A DNA stretch of 64,000 bases from Sphingopyxis sp. DBS4 (GTDB lineage: Bacteria > Pseudomonadota > Alphaproteobacteria > Sphingomonadales > Sphingomonadaceae): positions 1,933,001 to 1,997,000 of the forward strand of contig NZ_CP102384.1 in the NCBI RefSeq assembly GCF_024628865.1. The letters run 5' to 3'. The notes beneath the pieces are model-generated. The model made no database searches. It saw only the letters and a list, made by a program, of their open reading frames with translations, and was not told where the DNA came from. The stretch's first letter is position 1, and each line of letters begins with the position of its first letter. Below, in pieces: positions 24,964 to 33,274 of the stretch. The position numbers were made by a program, and so were the translations under genes.

Positions 24964-26027
24964 TCCGTCCTCCCGGCGCGCCAGGCCAGCCAGCCGGCGA
25001 CCGCGATCAGCAGCAGGGCCGCCGCCCAAGGGAGCGCCACCCCTGTTGCCAACATGATGGAAAGCAGACACGCGAGCGTCAACTGGACTTGGCGACGCCC
25101 CATGACGCGCGACAGCAATATCTCCAGAATCTTATAGGCGGCCACCGCCAGCGCCGTCACCACGACGGCGGCAACAAGCTGTGCATTCCCTGCCGCTACG
25201 GCAGCGATCGCCAGCGCCGAAGCCGCGAAAAACCCGATCCGCAAGCGCGCGCGAACCGAACTGGCGGGCGAGTGGCCGATAATCCGCTCGAAGGTCACGA
25301 CGGCATGGTCGATCGGCGCATACCAAAGCATCAGGCCGATCATCAGGAGCGACGCGATGCCGGGAGCGATTGCCCTGCTCCCGAACAGCGCCGATGCGAA
25401 GACGATTGCGGCGGCGGCAGAAACGACCGACAGCGCCCCAGAGCCGGCATGGCGCGAACGCCACAAATCGACGAGGAAGCCGAAAACACCGTTTGTCGTC
25501 GGAATCTGCGGCAGCCGCGCCAATGCCAGACACATCTGAACGGGAAGGAGAGCGAACCACCATGCAACCCAGACTTTGGCAAACAGGCCCAGGTCGGGGA
25601 GGCAAATGAGGCCCGCGAGCACCGAATCGGCAAGAAGATGGAAAAAGAGGCGATAGAGGATATCAGGACCGACCCTGAGCGCTACGGGCGAAAGCACGGA
25701 TTCATGCCGAAAATATCGCAAGCGCGAATGCAGAGCGAGGTCGAGGGAGATAGCGGCGAACGAGGCCAGGCCCATGAGGAGGAATGGCCGCATATCATCG
25801 GCCAGCATGTCGACCGACGCCCGGCCGAAACCGATCGCCATCGCGCCGGCCAGCGCCATCGTCAGCATGTCTTGCGGACGTCGAACCATCTGCCTTAGAC
25901 CCGCCGCGGCGATAGCCAGGTCGTGCGCGAGCAGCGGGTTTCCGAACGGGACGTAACGGGCCGGGCGACGATGCCCCATCTTATCGATGTCCTTCACGAT
26001 CGAAGCGACGCCTCCGGCGATATCCAC
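24948..26027 (-). CDS. Membrane protein, probable permease partner of the ABC ATPase
   Basis: A 359-residue protein starting with GTG 26027 behind AGGAG. About eight to nine hydrophobic segments span residues 45-350. There is a cytosolic N-terminus (VKDIDKMGHRRPARYVPFGNP) and no recognisable family motif. It overlaps the ATPase gene and almost touches the M20 gene stop (22 nt), so the three may form one transcript. The layout of one ATPase and one multi-pass protein fits an exporter, but no cargo gene or resistance marker is nearby. Base composition differs from the neighbours, hinting at transfer. Confidence 0.75.
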   Translation of the reverse strand: MDIAGGVASIVKDIDKMGHRRPARYVPFGNPLLAHDLAIAAAGLRQMVRRPQDMLTMALAGAMAIGFGRASVDMLADDMRPFLLMGLASFAAISLDLALHSRLRYFRHESVLSPVALRVGPDILYRLFFHLLADSVLAGLICLPDLGLFAKVWVAWWFALLPVQMCLALARLPQIPTTNGVFGFLVDLWRSRHAGSGALSVVSAAAAIVFASALFGSRAIAPGIASLLMIGLMLWYAPIDHAVVTFERIIGHSPASSVRARLRIGFFAASALAIAAVAAGNAQLVAAVVVTALAVAAYKILEILLSRVMGRRQVQLTLACLLSIMLATGVALPWAAALLLIAVAGWLAWRAGRTEWMLW

Positions 26028-26049
26028 GCTCTCCTGGCTCGAGCCGCCC

Positions 26050-27372
26050 CTACCCCTTCGCCATCAGTTTCATCGCCATCGACGTCAGCGCCTCGGTCGC
26101 GGTCGAGATGACCGCGGGAGCGTCGGGGGCCCAGAAGGGCGAGTGGAGGCTGGGGAGCGTCCGTCCTTCCTTCTTCGCCGCATCGAATTCACCCTGCGGA
26201 ACGCCGCCGACCCAGATGATCAGGCTCTTGATGTCCTTGTTTTCGTCGCGCGAAAAGCGACCGAAATCCTCGCCGCCCATCACCGGCGGAAGCTGGACGA
26301 CGCGCTGGTCGCCGAAGCGCGCCTTGAGGCCCGCCGCCATCTCCTCGGTGAAATCGGGGGTGTTGAAGGTCGCGGGGGTATATTCCTCCTTCTCGACGCT
26401 CACCACCGGCATCCGGTCCTCGGGTATGCCCGCGGCGATCGCCTCGCCCTTTGCGATGCGCGCGATGCCGTCGAGCAGCTTCGCGCGCACCTCGTCGGTA
26501 TAGCTGCGCACCGTCAGTTGCAGCTTCGCCTCGTCGGGAATGATATTATGCTTGGCGCCGGCGTGGAAGCTGCCGACGGTGACCACCGCGCTGTCGAGCG
26601 GGCTCGTCTCACGCGACACCAAAGTCTGGAGCGAGGTCACGATGCGGCTTGCGAGCACGATCGGGTCCTTCGTCGCCTGCGGATAGGCGCCGTGACCGCC
26701 GAGCCCCTTCACGAGAACATCGACGCTGTCGACATTCGCCAGCGCATAGCCCGGCGTATAGCCGATCATCCCCGCCGGAAACTGCGCTGCGTCGTGAAAG
26801 GCGATCGCATATTGCGGGCGCGGAAAGCGCGTATAGAGCCCGTCCGCCAGCATCATCCGCGCGCCCGCGCCGCGTTCCTCGGCGGGCTGGCCGATCATCA
26901 CCAGCGTGCCCGACCATTTATCCTTGTTCGCCGCCATCAGCCGCGCGGTGCCGATCCAGCTCGTCATATGGGTGTCGTGACCGCAGGCATGCATCACCCC
27001 GGTCTCGACGCCTTCCTTGGTCGTCACCCGCACCTTCGACGCGCCGGGCCATCCCGTCTGCTCGGTCACCGGCAGTCCGTCCATGTCGGCGCGGATCAGC
27101 ACGACCGGACCGGAGCCGTTCTTCATCACCGCAACGACCCCGGTGCCGCCGACCTTTTCGGTGACCTCGAAGCCGAGCTTGCGCGCCTCGGCGGCAAGGA
27201 TGCCCGCGGAACGGACCTCCATGAAGCTGAGTTCGGGGTTGGCGTGCAGATCCTTGTAGATCGTCATCAGCGACGGCATCTGCTTCTGCACCTCGGCGCC
27301 CAGATCCTGCGCCGCGGCGGGCGCGCTGATGCCAAGGGCGGCCACGCCCATCCACAAGCTCCGCATCATCAT
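26050..27372 (-). CDS. M20 family amidohydrolase/peptidase, secreted
   Basis: A 440-residue zinc hydrolase with a signal peptide (cleavage after SAPAAAQ, near residue 21). The metal site includes HACGHD (128-133), the catalytic and ligand pair EE165-166 in GQPAEERG, and PVMGGEDFGRF near the C-terminus. The dimerisation domain GLGGHGAYPQATKDPI is intact. This is the M20D (aminoacylase/IAA-amino-acid hydrolase) type, which removes acyl groups from amino acids. It likely acts in the periplasm. It is first of the possible M20-permease-ATPase transcript. Confidence 0.92.
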   Translation of the reverse strand: MMMRSLWMGVAALGISAPAAAQDLGAEVQKQMPSLMTIYKDLHANPELSFMEVRSAGILAAEARKLGFEVTEKVGGTGVVAVMKNGSGPVVLIRADMDGLPVTEQTGWPGASKVRVTTKEGVETGVMHACGHDTHMTSWIGTARLMAANKDKWSGTLVMIGQPAEERGAGARMMLADGLYTRFPRPQYAIAFHDAAQFPAGMIGYTPGYALANVDSVDVLVKGLGGHGAYPQATKDPIVLASRIVTSLQTLVSRETSPLDSAVVTVGSFHAGAKHNIIPDEAKLQLTVRSYTDEVRAKLLDGIARIAKGEAIAAGIPEDRMPVVSVEKEEYTPATFNTPDFTEEMAAGLKARFGDQRVVQLPPVMGGEDFGRFSRDENKDIKSLIIWVGGVPQGEFDAAKKEGRTLPSLHSPFWAPDAPAVISTATEALTSMAMKLMAKG

Positions 27373-27386
27373 CTTCCCCTTCGTTA

Positions 27387-28037
27387 TCAGCCGGCCGGAA
27401 CGAGCTCGATCACGTCGAGCAAGGATTCATAGGCGGGCGACGGAAGCACCAGCCGCCAGCGATTGTCGCCGATCCGTTCGACCAGCCCCGCCATGTCGCG
27501 CATCCGGTCACTGCCATAGCTGACCGCGATCGACTCGTCGCCGAGCACCAGCGTGCCGAGAAAGACCTGCCGCGTCAGGCTGTCCGAAAAGATCAGCCCG
27601 ACCGGCCGCTGCGACCCGGTGAGCTTGGTCAGGCTCATCAGACCCTGTTCGGGCGCGACGCGGCAGCGGAACCAGTCATAGGCGATATAGCCGAGCGTTC
27701 CGCGTCCCTGCGTCCCGACCTTGATCGTGCGGCAGCGATAGTCGCCCGGCGGCAGATGCGGGTTGGGCAGCGCGGCATTCGGCTGAAGCAGCACGCCTTC
27801 GTGCTCGATGCTTGCCCCATAGCCCTTGGCGCGCGCGCTGGCGAGCGCGGCGGTCCAGCTCGAATACCAGTTGCGGATGCGCTGCTTGTCCTGCGCGGTC
27901 GCCGTGGCGCGCCACGTCCCCGCCGGATCGGCGACCGGCGCGTCGGCGGCCGATGGCGGCACCGACGGCACCGTCTGACAGGCGCCGAGGGCAAGCCCCA
28001 GCGCCACGATGGATAGTTTTGGGATGCGACCCCGCAT
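27387..28037 (-). CDS. DUF4893 lipoprotein
   Basis: A 216-residue protein with lipobox LALGAC (Cys20). The family pattern is clear: GTWRATATAQDKQRIRNWY, LLQPNAALPNPHLPPGDYRCRTIKVG, FRCRV, TGSQRPVGLIF, RQVFLGTLVLGDE and IGDNRWRLVLPSP. DUF4893 is largely restricted to sphingomonads and relatives; its function is unknown. The start at 28037 has an AGGAGGAAG ribosome site. It lies 14 nt upstream of the M20 gene on the same strand, so the two are probably co-transcribed. Confidence 0.87.
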   Translation of the reverse strand: MRGRIPKLSIVALGLALGACQTVPSVPPSAADAPVADPAGTWRATATAQDKQRIRNWYSSWTAALASARAKGYGASIEHEGVLLQPNAALPNPHLPPGDYRCRTIKVGTQGRGTLGYIAYDWFRCRVAPEQGLMSLTKLTGSQRPVGLIFSDSLTRQVFLGTLVLGDESIAVSYGSDRMRDMAGLVERIGDNRWRLVLPSPAYESLLDVIELVPAG

Positions 28038-28105
28038 ATCTTCCTCCTGCCCCCTGTTCGGTTAACCTTAAGAGCCGGAAGGAAAATGCTCAAGGCCGGA
28101 GCGTC

Positions 28106-28891
28106 TCAGGCCGCGGTCCATCCCCCGTCGACGCTGAGGTTGGCGCCGGTGATGTTCGCCGCCTCGTCGCGCGTCAGGAAGGCCGCTAGCGCCGCGACCT
28201 GATCGACGGTGACGAACTGCTTGGTGGGCTGGCCCGCGAGCAGCACGTCGTTGATCACCTGCTCGCGCGTCATGTGCCGCGCCTTCATCGTGTCGGGAAT
28301 CTGGTTCTCGACCAGCGGCGTCCAGACATAGCCGGGGCTGATGCAATTGACGGTGATTCCCGCGTCGGCGACTTCGAGCGCGACGGTCTTGGTCAGCCCC
28401 GCGAGCCCGTGCTTCGCGGTGACGTAGGCCGATTTGAACGGCGAAGCGACGAGCGAGTGCGCCGAGGCGGTACCGATGATCCGCCCCCATTTCTTCTTGC
28501 GCATCCCCGGCACTGCGTGGCGGATCGTGTGGAAGGCGGCGGTCAGGTTGAGCGCGATGATCATGTCCCATTTCTCGACCGGGAAATCCTCGACCGGCGA
28601 CACGAACTGCATCCCGGCATTGTTCACGAGGATGTCGACCCCGCCCAGATCCTTGTCCGCGCGCTGGAACATCGCCTCGATCTCGTCGGGCTTGGTCAGG
28701 TCGGCGCCGTCATAGACCGCCTTGCCGCCGTTGAGCACGGCCAGCGCCGCGCGTTCGGCCTCGATCGCGTCGGCGTCGCCGAAGCCGTTGATGACGATAT
28801 TCGCGCCCGCAGCGGCGAAGGCCTTGGCGATGCCGAGCCCGATGCCCGAGGTCGATCCGGTGACGAGCGCGGTCTTGCCTTTGAGATGCAT
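28106..28891 (-). CDS. bdhA: 3-Hydroxybutyrate dehydrogenase
   Basis: A 261-residue short-chain dehydrogenase. It has the cofactor motif GSTSGIGLG (12-20), NNAGMQF, the catalytic Ser region GTASAHSLVASPFKSAY, and YVTAK. AHSLVASPFKSAYVTAKHGL and the C-terminal SVDGGWTA are typical of D-3-hydroxybutyrate dehydrogenases, which interconvert 3-hydroxybutyrate and acetoacetate with NAD during PHB use. The start has AAAGGA upstream. It follows a patatin-like gene after 30 nt, a pairing seen in other alphaproteobacteria. Confidence 0.92.
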   Translation of the reverse strand: MHLKGKTALVTGSTSGIGLGIAKAFAAAGANIVINGFGDADAIEAERAALAVLNGGKAVYDGADLTKPDEIEAMFQRADKDLGGVDILVNNAGMQFVSPVEDFPVEKWDMIIALNLTAAFHTIRHAVPGMRKKKWGRIIGTASAHSLVASPFKSAYVTAKHGLAGLTKTVALEVADAGITVNCISPGYVWTPLVENQIPDTMKARHMTREQVINDVLLAGQPTKQFVTVDQVAALAAFLTRDEAANITGANLSVDGGWTAA

Positions 28892-28921
28892 GGAGTAGTC
28901 CTTTCAGGTGGGGGGAGAGGG

Positions 28922-30067
28922 TCAGCCGGCCTTGGGGCGAAGATCGCCCGACTGGACGGCAAAGCTGTCGGAGCGCCCTTCGGCGATACTGTCGGCGAGC
29001 AGGTGGCCGTCCTTCATTGCGGCCTCGACCGCGGCGCGGCCGAGCGCCCAATTGGCCTCCATCGTCGCGCGCGAAAATTCGAAATCGCGCACGCCGGTCT
29101 GCCATGCGGGCGGCTGGTGGATCAACTGGACGACGTTGAGCGCCTTGGCGTCGATCATGCGCTCGACCGCCTTCACCTCGGGCAGGTCGCGGGCTTCGGG
29201 CGGCAGCTTGGCGAGCATCCGGTCGATCAGCCGATGTTCCTTGCGCCGCCGCACCAGCCCATCGGAAATACGCCGCGTGCGGCTGGAAAAGCGGATATCC
29301 TTCTCGCGCGACCAGGCTTCCTCCAGATCGTGCGGCCGCTCGCCGCGCGCGGGGAAGAGGTCGACCTGAAAGACGAGCATGTCCTCCTTTGCCGCCTGCA
29401 CGACATGCTCGAGCGGGGTGTTCGACACGAGCCCGCCGTCCCAATACCAGGTCCCGTCGATCTCGATCGGCGGCAGGCCCGGCGGCAGCGCGCCCGACGC
29501 CATGATGTGCCGCGCGTCGATCGTGTCGGTGATCGTGTCGAAATAGCGGAAATTGCCCGTCTCGACCGCGACCGCACCGACCGACAGCCGCACCTTGCCA
29601 TGGTTCAGCCGGTCCCAGTCGACCAGCCGGTCGAGCGTCGCGGCGAGCGGCGCAGTGTCGTATAAGCTGACCGCGGCGGGCGTCTGCCGCTCGGCGAACA
29701 TCGGCGGCGGGATGCGCGGGACGAAGAAGCCCGGCACGCCGAAGCTCGCGACCTGCGCCGCCGCGCCCAGATGCACCCATTCGCGGATCAGGTCGTTGTC
29801 GACGGTCGGCAGCGAGGGCAGCGCCGACGACACGCCCTCCCAGAACTCACGCATCCGGCCGACCGCCTCGTCGCGCGGATTGCCCGCTATGATCGCGGCG
29901 TTGACCGCGCCGATCGAAATACCGGCGACCCAGTCGAGTTCGATCCCGAGTTCGATCAGCGCTTCATAAATACCCGCCTGAAACGCCCCGAGCGCGCCTC
30001 CGCCTTGCAGGACGAGGACGACCAGATCGGGAAGCGGCAAAGCTGCGCGGGCGGCACGGCGGGGCAT
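28922..30067 (-). CDS. Patatin-like phospholipase with C-terminal DUF3734-type region
   Basis: A 381-residue protein if started at 30067 (MPRRAARAALPLPDLVV); the frame extends upstream, but that part is not protein-like. The patatin core has the oxyanion loop LQGGGALGAFQ, the nucleophile elbow GISIG and the catalytic Asp in YWDGGL. The C-terminal region (EEAWSREKDIRFSSRTRR onward) matches the DUF3734 extension. Proximity to 3-hydroxybutyrate dehydrogenase suggests a role in lipid or PHB-granule turnover; that is inference. Confidence 0.9.
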   Translation of the reverse strand: MPRRAARAALPLPDLVVLVLQGGGALGAFQAGIYEALIELGIELDWVAGISIGAVNAAIIAGNPRDEAVGRMREFWEGVSSALPSLPTVDNDLIREWVHLGAAAQVASFGVPGFFVPRIPPPMFAERQTPAAVSLYDTAPLAATLDRLVDWDRLNHGKVRLSVGAVAVETGNFRYFDTITDTIDARHIMASGALPPGLPPIEIDGTWYWDGGLVSNTPLEHVVQAAKEDMLVFQVDLFPARGERPHDLEEAWSREKDIRFSSRTRRISDGLVRRRKEHRLIDRMLAKLPPEARDLPEVKAVERMIDAKALNVVQLIHQPPAWQTGVRDFEFSRATMEANWALGRAAVEAAMKDGHLLADSIAEGRSDSFAVQSGDLRPKAG

Positions 30068-30257
30068 GGACTCGCAACGATTCCTTGTTCTGCGTTCGGC
30101 ACCCTTGAGCTTTTGTGCACCGCAACAGGTGCGATTGCAAGTCTCCGGCTCGCCAGTCGCCGGTCCACGTTTCCGCATAGCGCGAAGCCCCTTCCAATTG
30201 CCCCCCGCTGCTGCCACTATCCGCCCCGGACAGACACTTAGCGGCGGGAGGGACCCT

Positions 30258-31169
30258 ATGCGCCTCGACGATTATGATCCCGGCGACGATATTCAGGACC
30301 TCGGGCGCGGAAGCGGCGGGTTCGGCGGCGGCGGGGGCGGCGGCATGGGCGGCCTGCTCTTCGGGTTGCTGCCGATGCTCCTCGGACGCAAGATGGGGTG
30401 CGGGACGATCCTGCTGCTCGGCGTCGTCGCTTTCTTCCTGCTCGGGCCGGGCATGAACATGCTCGGGTCGGGCGGCAGCACGGCCGATCCGGCGGCCGAC
30501 AGCAGCGGCACGCAAGCCGGCGCAGCGGCGTGCGACACGCAGGCCGAACGCTTCGCCTGTCAGGTGTTCAGTTCGACCAACCGTTTCTGGGGCAGCCAGA
30601 TCAGCGGCTATCGGGAACCAGGTCTGCGCTTTTTCACCGAGAAGAACATGTCGGGATGCGGCGCCGCGCAGTCAGCGATGGGGCCTTTCTATTGCCCGGC
30701 CGACCAGCGCATCTATCTCGACACCGAATTCTTCGACGAACTCCAGAACAAGTTCCACGCCGCCGGGGACGCGGCGCAGGCCTATGTCGTCGCGCATGAG
30801 GTCGGTCACCATATCCAGACGATCACCGGCATCTCCGATCAGGTTCGCAGTGCCCAGCAGCGCGCGTCGCAGGCCCAGGGCAATGCCCTGCAGGTCCGCA
30901 TGGAACTGCAGGCCGACTGCTACGCCGGCGTCTGGGCGAACCGCGCGCGCAACAAGGACGGCCAGTCGGTGATGGAGCCTGGCGACATGGAGGAAGCGAT
31001 GCGCGCCGCCAATGCGATCGGCGACGACACGCTGATGCGCTCGGCGGGCCAGCGCCCGGTTCCCGAAAGCTTCACGCACGGGACGAGCGAGCAACGCATG
31101 ACCTGGCTGCGCCGCGGCCTCGAAACGGGGGATCCGAAGCAGTGCGACACGTTCAACGCGTCGCTCTGA
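30258..31169 (+). CDS. YpfJ-type neutral zinc metallopeptidase
   Basis: A 303-residue protein. The N-terminus MRLDDYDPGDDIQDLGRGSG with a glycine run and one membrane segment (CGTILLLGVVAFFLLGPGMNML) is typical of the family. The zinc motif HEVGHH begins at H180, and the third ligand lies in ELQADCYAGVWA. CDTQAERFACQVF and FYCPADQRIYLD are further family blocks. The start ATG 30258 follows GGGAGGGA. The 3' end overlaps the next amidohydrolase by 28 nt. It is probably membrane-anchored; its substrate is unknown. Confidence 0.93.
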   Translation: MRLDDYDPGDDIQDLGRGSGGFGGGGGGGMGGLLFGLLPMLLGRKMGCGTILLLGVVAFFLLGPGMNMLGSGGSTADPAADSSGTQAGAAACDTQAERFACQVFSSTNRFWGSQISGYREPGLRFFTEKNMSGCGAAQSAMGPFYCPADQRIYLDTEFFDELQNKFHAAGDAAQAYVVAHEVGHHIQTITGISDQVRSAQQRASQAQGNALQVRMELQADCYAGVWANRARNKDGQSVMEPGDMEEAMRAANAIGDDTLMRSAGQRPVPESFTHGTSEQRMTWLRRGLETGDPKQCDTFNASL

Positions 31170-32422
31170 TCGCAGTAGCGGCGGCGCTTGCCGCCACGCC
31201 TGCTTCGGCCGAAACGCTCTATGTCCAGACCGGGCGGCTGATCGACGGCGTCTCGAACGCGGTCCGCACCGGCCAGTGCGTGACGATCGAGGATGAGCAT
31301 ATCAGGGCGGTCGGTCCGTGCGGCACGGTGCCCGCGGGAGCGACGGTCGTCGACTGGTCGGCCTATACGGTGCTGCCGGGGCTGATCGACCTGCATACCC
31401 ACCTCGCCGACGTCGGACAGAGCGCCGACGTCGCCGCGCCGATTAAGGCCTCGCCCGCCGAAACCGCGCTCGTCGGCGCGCGCAACGCGCGCGTGACGCT
31501 GAATGCCGGCTTCACCAGCGTGCGCGACGTCGGCACCTATCGCGGACTGACCGATGTGGCGCTGCGTAACGCCATCGATCGCGGCGACGTGCCGGGGCCG
31601 CGCATGTGGGTCGCGGGTGCCTATATCACCGTCCCCGGCGGCGGCGGCGAAGTGAACGGCGTCGTCCCCAACGACCAGCTTCCCCCCGACATGCGCCTCG
31701 GCGTCGCCGCGACGCCGGAGGAAGCCGCGCAGAAGACCGCCTGGCTGCTCGACCATGGCGCCGATTTCATCAAGACGATCGCCACCGGCGCCGTCCTCGC
31801 GATCGGCACCGAGCCCGGCGCGCCCGAACTCACCGAGGATCAGCTTCGCGCGGTGGTGACGGTCGCCCACGCCCGCGGCAAGCGCGTCACCGCGCACGCG
31901 CACGGCGCGGCCGGGATCAAGAATGCGATCCGCGCCGGGGTCGACAGCATCGAACATGCGAGCCTCGCCGACGAGGAAGCGCTGCAGATGGCGAAGGTGC
32001 ACGGCACCTGGCTCGTCATGGACATCTACAACGGCACCTATATCGACGAGGAAGGTACGCGCGAGGGCTGGCCCGAGGAATATCTCCGCAAGAATCGCGA
32101 AACCACCGACACCCAGCGCGCGGCGTTCCGGCGCGCGGTCGAGCTGGGCGTCAGGATCGGTTACGGCACCGACGCCGGCGTCTATCCGCACGGGCTCAAC
32201 GCGCGGCAATTCGCGAACATGGTCAAATATGGCATGACCCCGATGCAGGCCATTCAGGCCGCCACCGGCCGTGCGTCCGAGGAGATGGGCCGCGCCGACG
32301 TGGGCGCGATCGTGCCCGGGCGCTATGCCGACATGGTCGCGGTGAAGGCCGATCCGCTGAAGGACATCACGGTGCTGGAAGCGATCGACCATGTGATGAA
32401 GGGCGGCGCGGTCGTTCGCTGA
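31142..32422 (+). CDS. Secreted amidohydrolase family protein (imidazolonepropionase-like)
   Basis: A 426-residue protein starting with GTG 31142 inside the YpfJ gene; the next residues give a signal peptide (VALIAVAAALAATPASA), which supports that start. Metal ligands are in LPGLIDLHTHLAD, with Lys in DFIKTIATGAV (candidate carboxylated lysine), His in HAHGAAGI and SIEHASL, and Asp in GYGTDAGVYP. These are complete for a binuclear amidohydrolase of the Xaa-Pro or Xaa-Arg dipeptidase type. Translation is coupled to the metallopeptidase upstream. Confidence 0.9.
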   Translation: MRHVQRVALIAVAAALAATPASAETLYVQTGRLIDGVSNAVRTGQCVTIEDEHIRAVGPCGTVPAGATVVDWSAYTVLPGLIDLHTHLADVGQSADVAAPIKASPAETALVGARNARVTLNAGFTSVRDVGTYRGLTDVALRNAIDRGDVPGPRMWVAGAYITVPGGGGEVNGVVPNDQLPPDMRLGVAATPEEAAQKTAWLLDHGADFIKTIATGAVLAIGTEPGAPELTEDQLRAVVTVAHARGKRVTAHAHGAAGIKNAIRAGVDSIEHASLADEEALQMAKVHGTWLVMDIYNGTYIDEEGTREGWPEEYLRKNRETTDTQRAAFRRAVELGVRIGYGTDAGVYPHGLNARQFANMVKYGMTPMQAIQAATGRASEEMGRADVGAIVPGRYADMVAVKADPLKDITVLEAIDHVMKGGAVVR

Positions 32423-32448
32423 CGTCCGGAAGCGGACCTATCTTGCAT

Positions 32449-32524
32449 CGTCATCCCGGACTTGCTCCGGGATCCATTTTCTCGGCGCCGGATGAATGGA
32501 TCCCGGATCAAGTCCGGGATGACG
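32449..32524. repeat. Palindromic repeat, GTCATCCCGGACTTG family
   Basis: CGTCATCCCGGACTTGCTCC at 32449 mirrors AAGTCCGGGATGACG ending at 32524. It lies between the convergent amidohydrolase and cytochrome b561 genes, as a possible two-way terminator. Confidence 0.85.
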
Positions 32525-32553
32525 AGAGTCTGAAAGCGGCCGATTGTAGGCTT

Positions 32554-33099
32554 TCAAGTCCGAGCATAGCGCATCCGAAAGAGGAGGTTGTCTTTCAGAA
32601 TATAGTGATGAAACAGCGATGCTGCGGCGTGGAAACCGATTAACCAATATCCGATTGTGCCGCCGAGACCGTGGAGGTCTTCGATCTCTTTCGCCAGTGC
32701 CCCGTTCGGACCGATGAGTGGCGGGAGCTCCAAACCGAAGAAGGGGATGGACTTCCCCTCGGCGCTGAGGATGAGCCAGCCAGCGATTGGCATTCCGATC
32801 ATCAGAAGATAAAGAGCAAAGTGGGTGGCATTTGCGATCAGCTTCTGCCAGCTTGGACCTTCCAAAGGCGCTGGTGCCGGCCATATGAGCCGCGCCACGA
32901 CCCTGAACCAGACAAGTCCGAAGACGGACAATCCCAGCATGAAGTGCCAATTCTTGAGCGCGTCACGCGGTACACTGCCTTTGGGCCAGAACTCCCTGAG
33001 TTCGATTGCCGCATAGACCGCTGTGATGACCAGCAACATAAGCCAATGGAGAGTTATCGACGGCAGACTGTAAGAATTCGATTTTCGCTCGCCTGCCAT
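32554..33099 (-). CDS. Cytochrome b561 family membrane protein
   Basis: A 181-residue protein with four hydrophobic helices, the size of bacterial CybB-like cytochromes. Haem-ligand His candidates are in SLPSITLHWLMLL, NWHFMLGLSVFGL, THFALYLLMIG and GFHAAASLFHHYI. It would move electrons from the quinone pool or superoxide at the inner membrane. The start at 33099 (MAGERKSNSYSL) has GGAGG 6 nt upstream and is preferred to in-frame codons further up. Base composition is less GC-rich than flanking genes, which may point to transfer. Confidence 0.9.
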   Translation of the reverse strand: MAGERKSNSYSLPSITLHWLMLLVITAVYAAIELREFWPKGSVPRDALKNWHFMLGLSVFGLVWFRVVARLIWPAPAPLEGPSWQKLIANATHFALYLLMIGMPIAGWLILSAEGKSIPFFGLELPPLIGPNGALAKEIEDLHGLGGTIGYWLIGFHAAASLFHHYILKDNLLFRMRYART

Positions 33100-33274
33100 A
33101 ATGATCCTCCGGCCGCCAAATTGCCCTGCACGAATCCGCACTGCATTGATCTGCATCAATCAGCACGGGATGGCCACGCGGCGACGCCCACTCCCCACCC
33201 CGAAGCCGCCCTTGATGTTCGACCAACACCACGAACGGGGTTGAACACGCGCGCGGCACGGCTAAACCGCTTTC

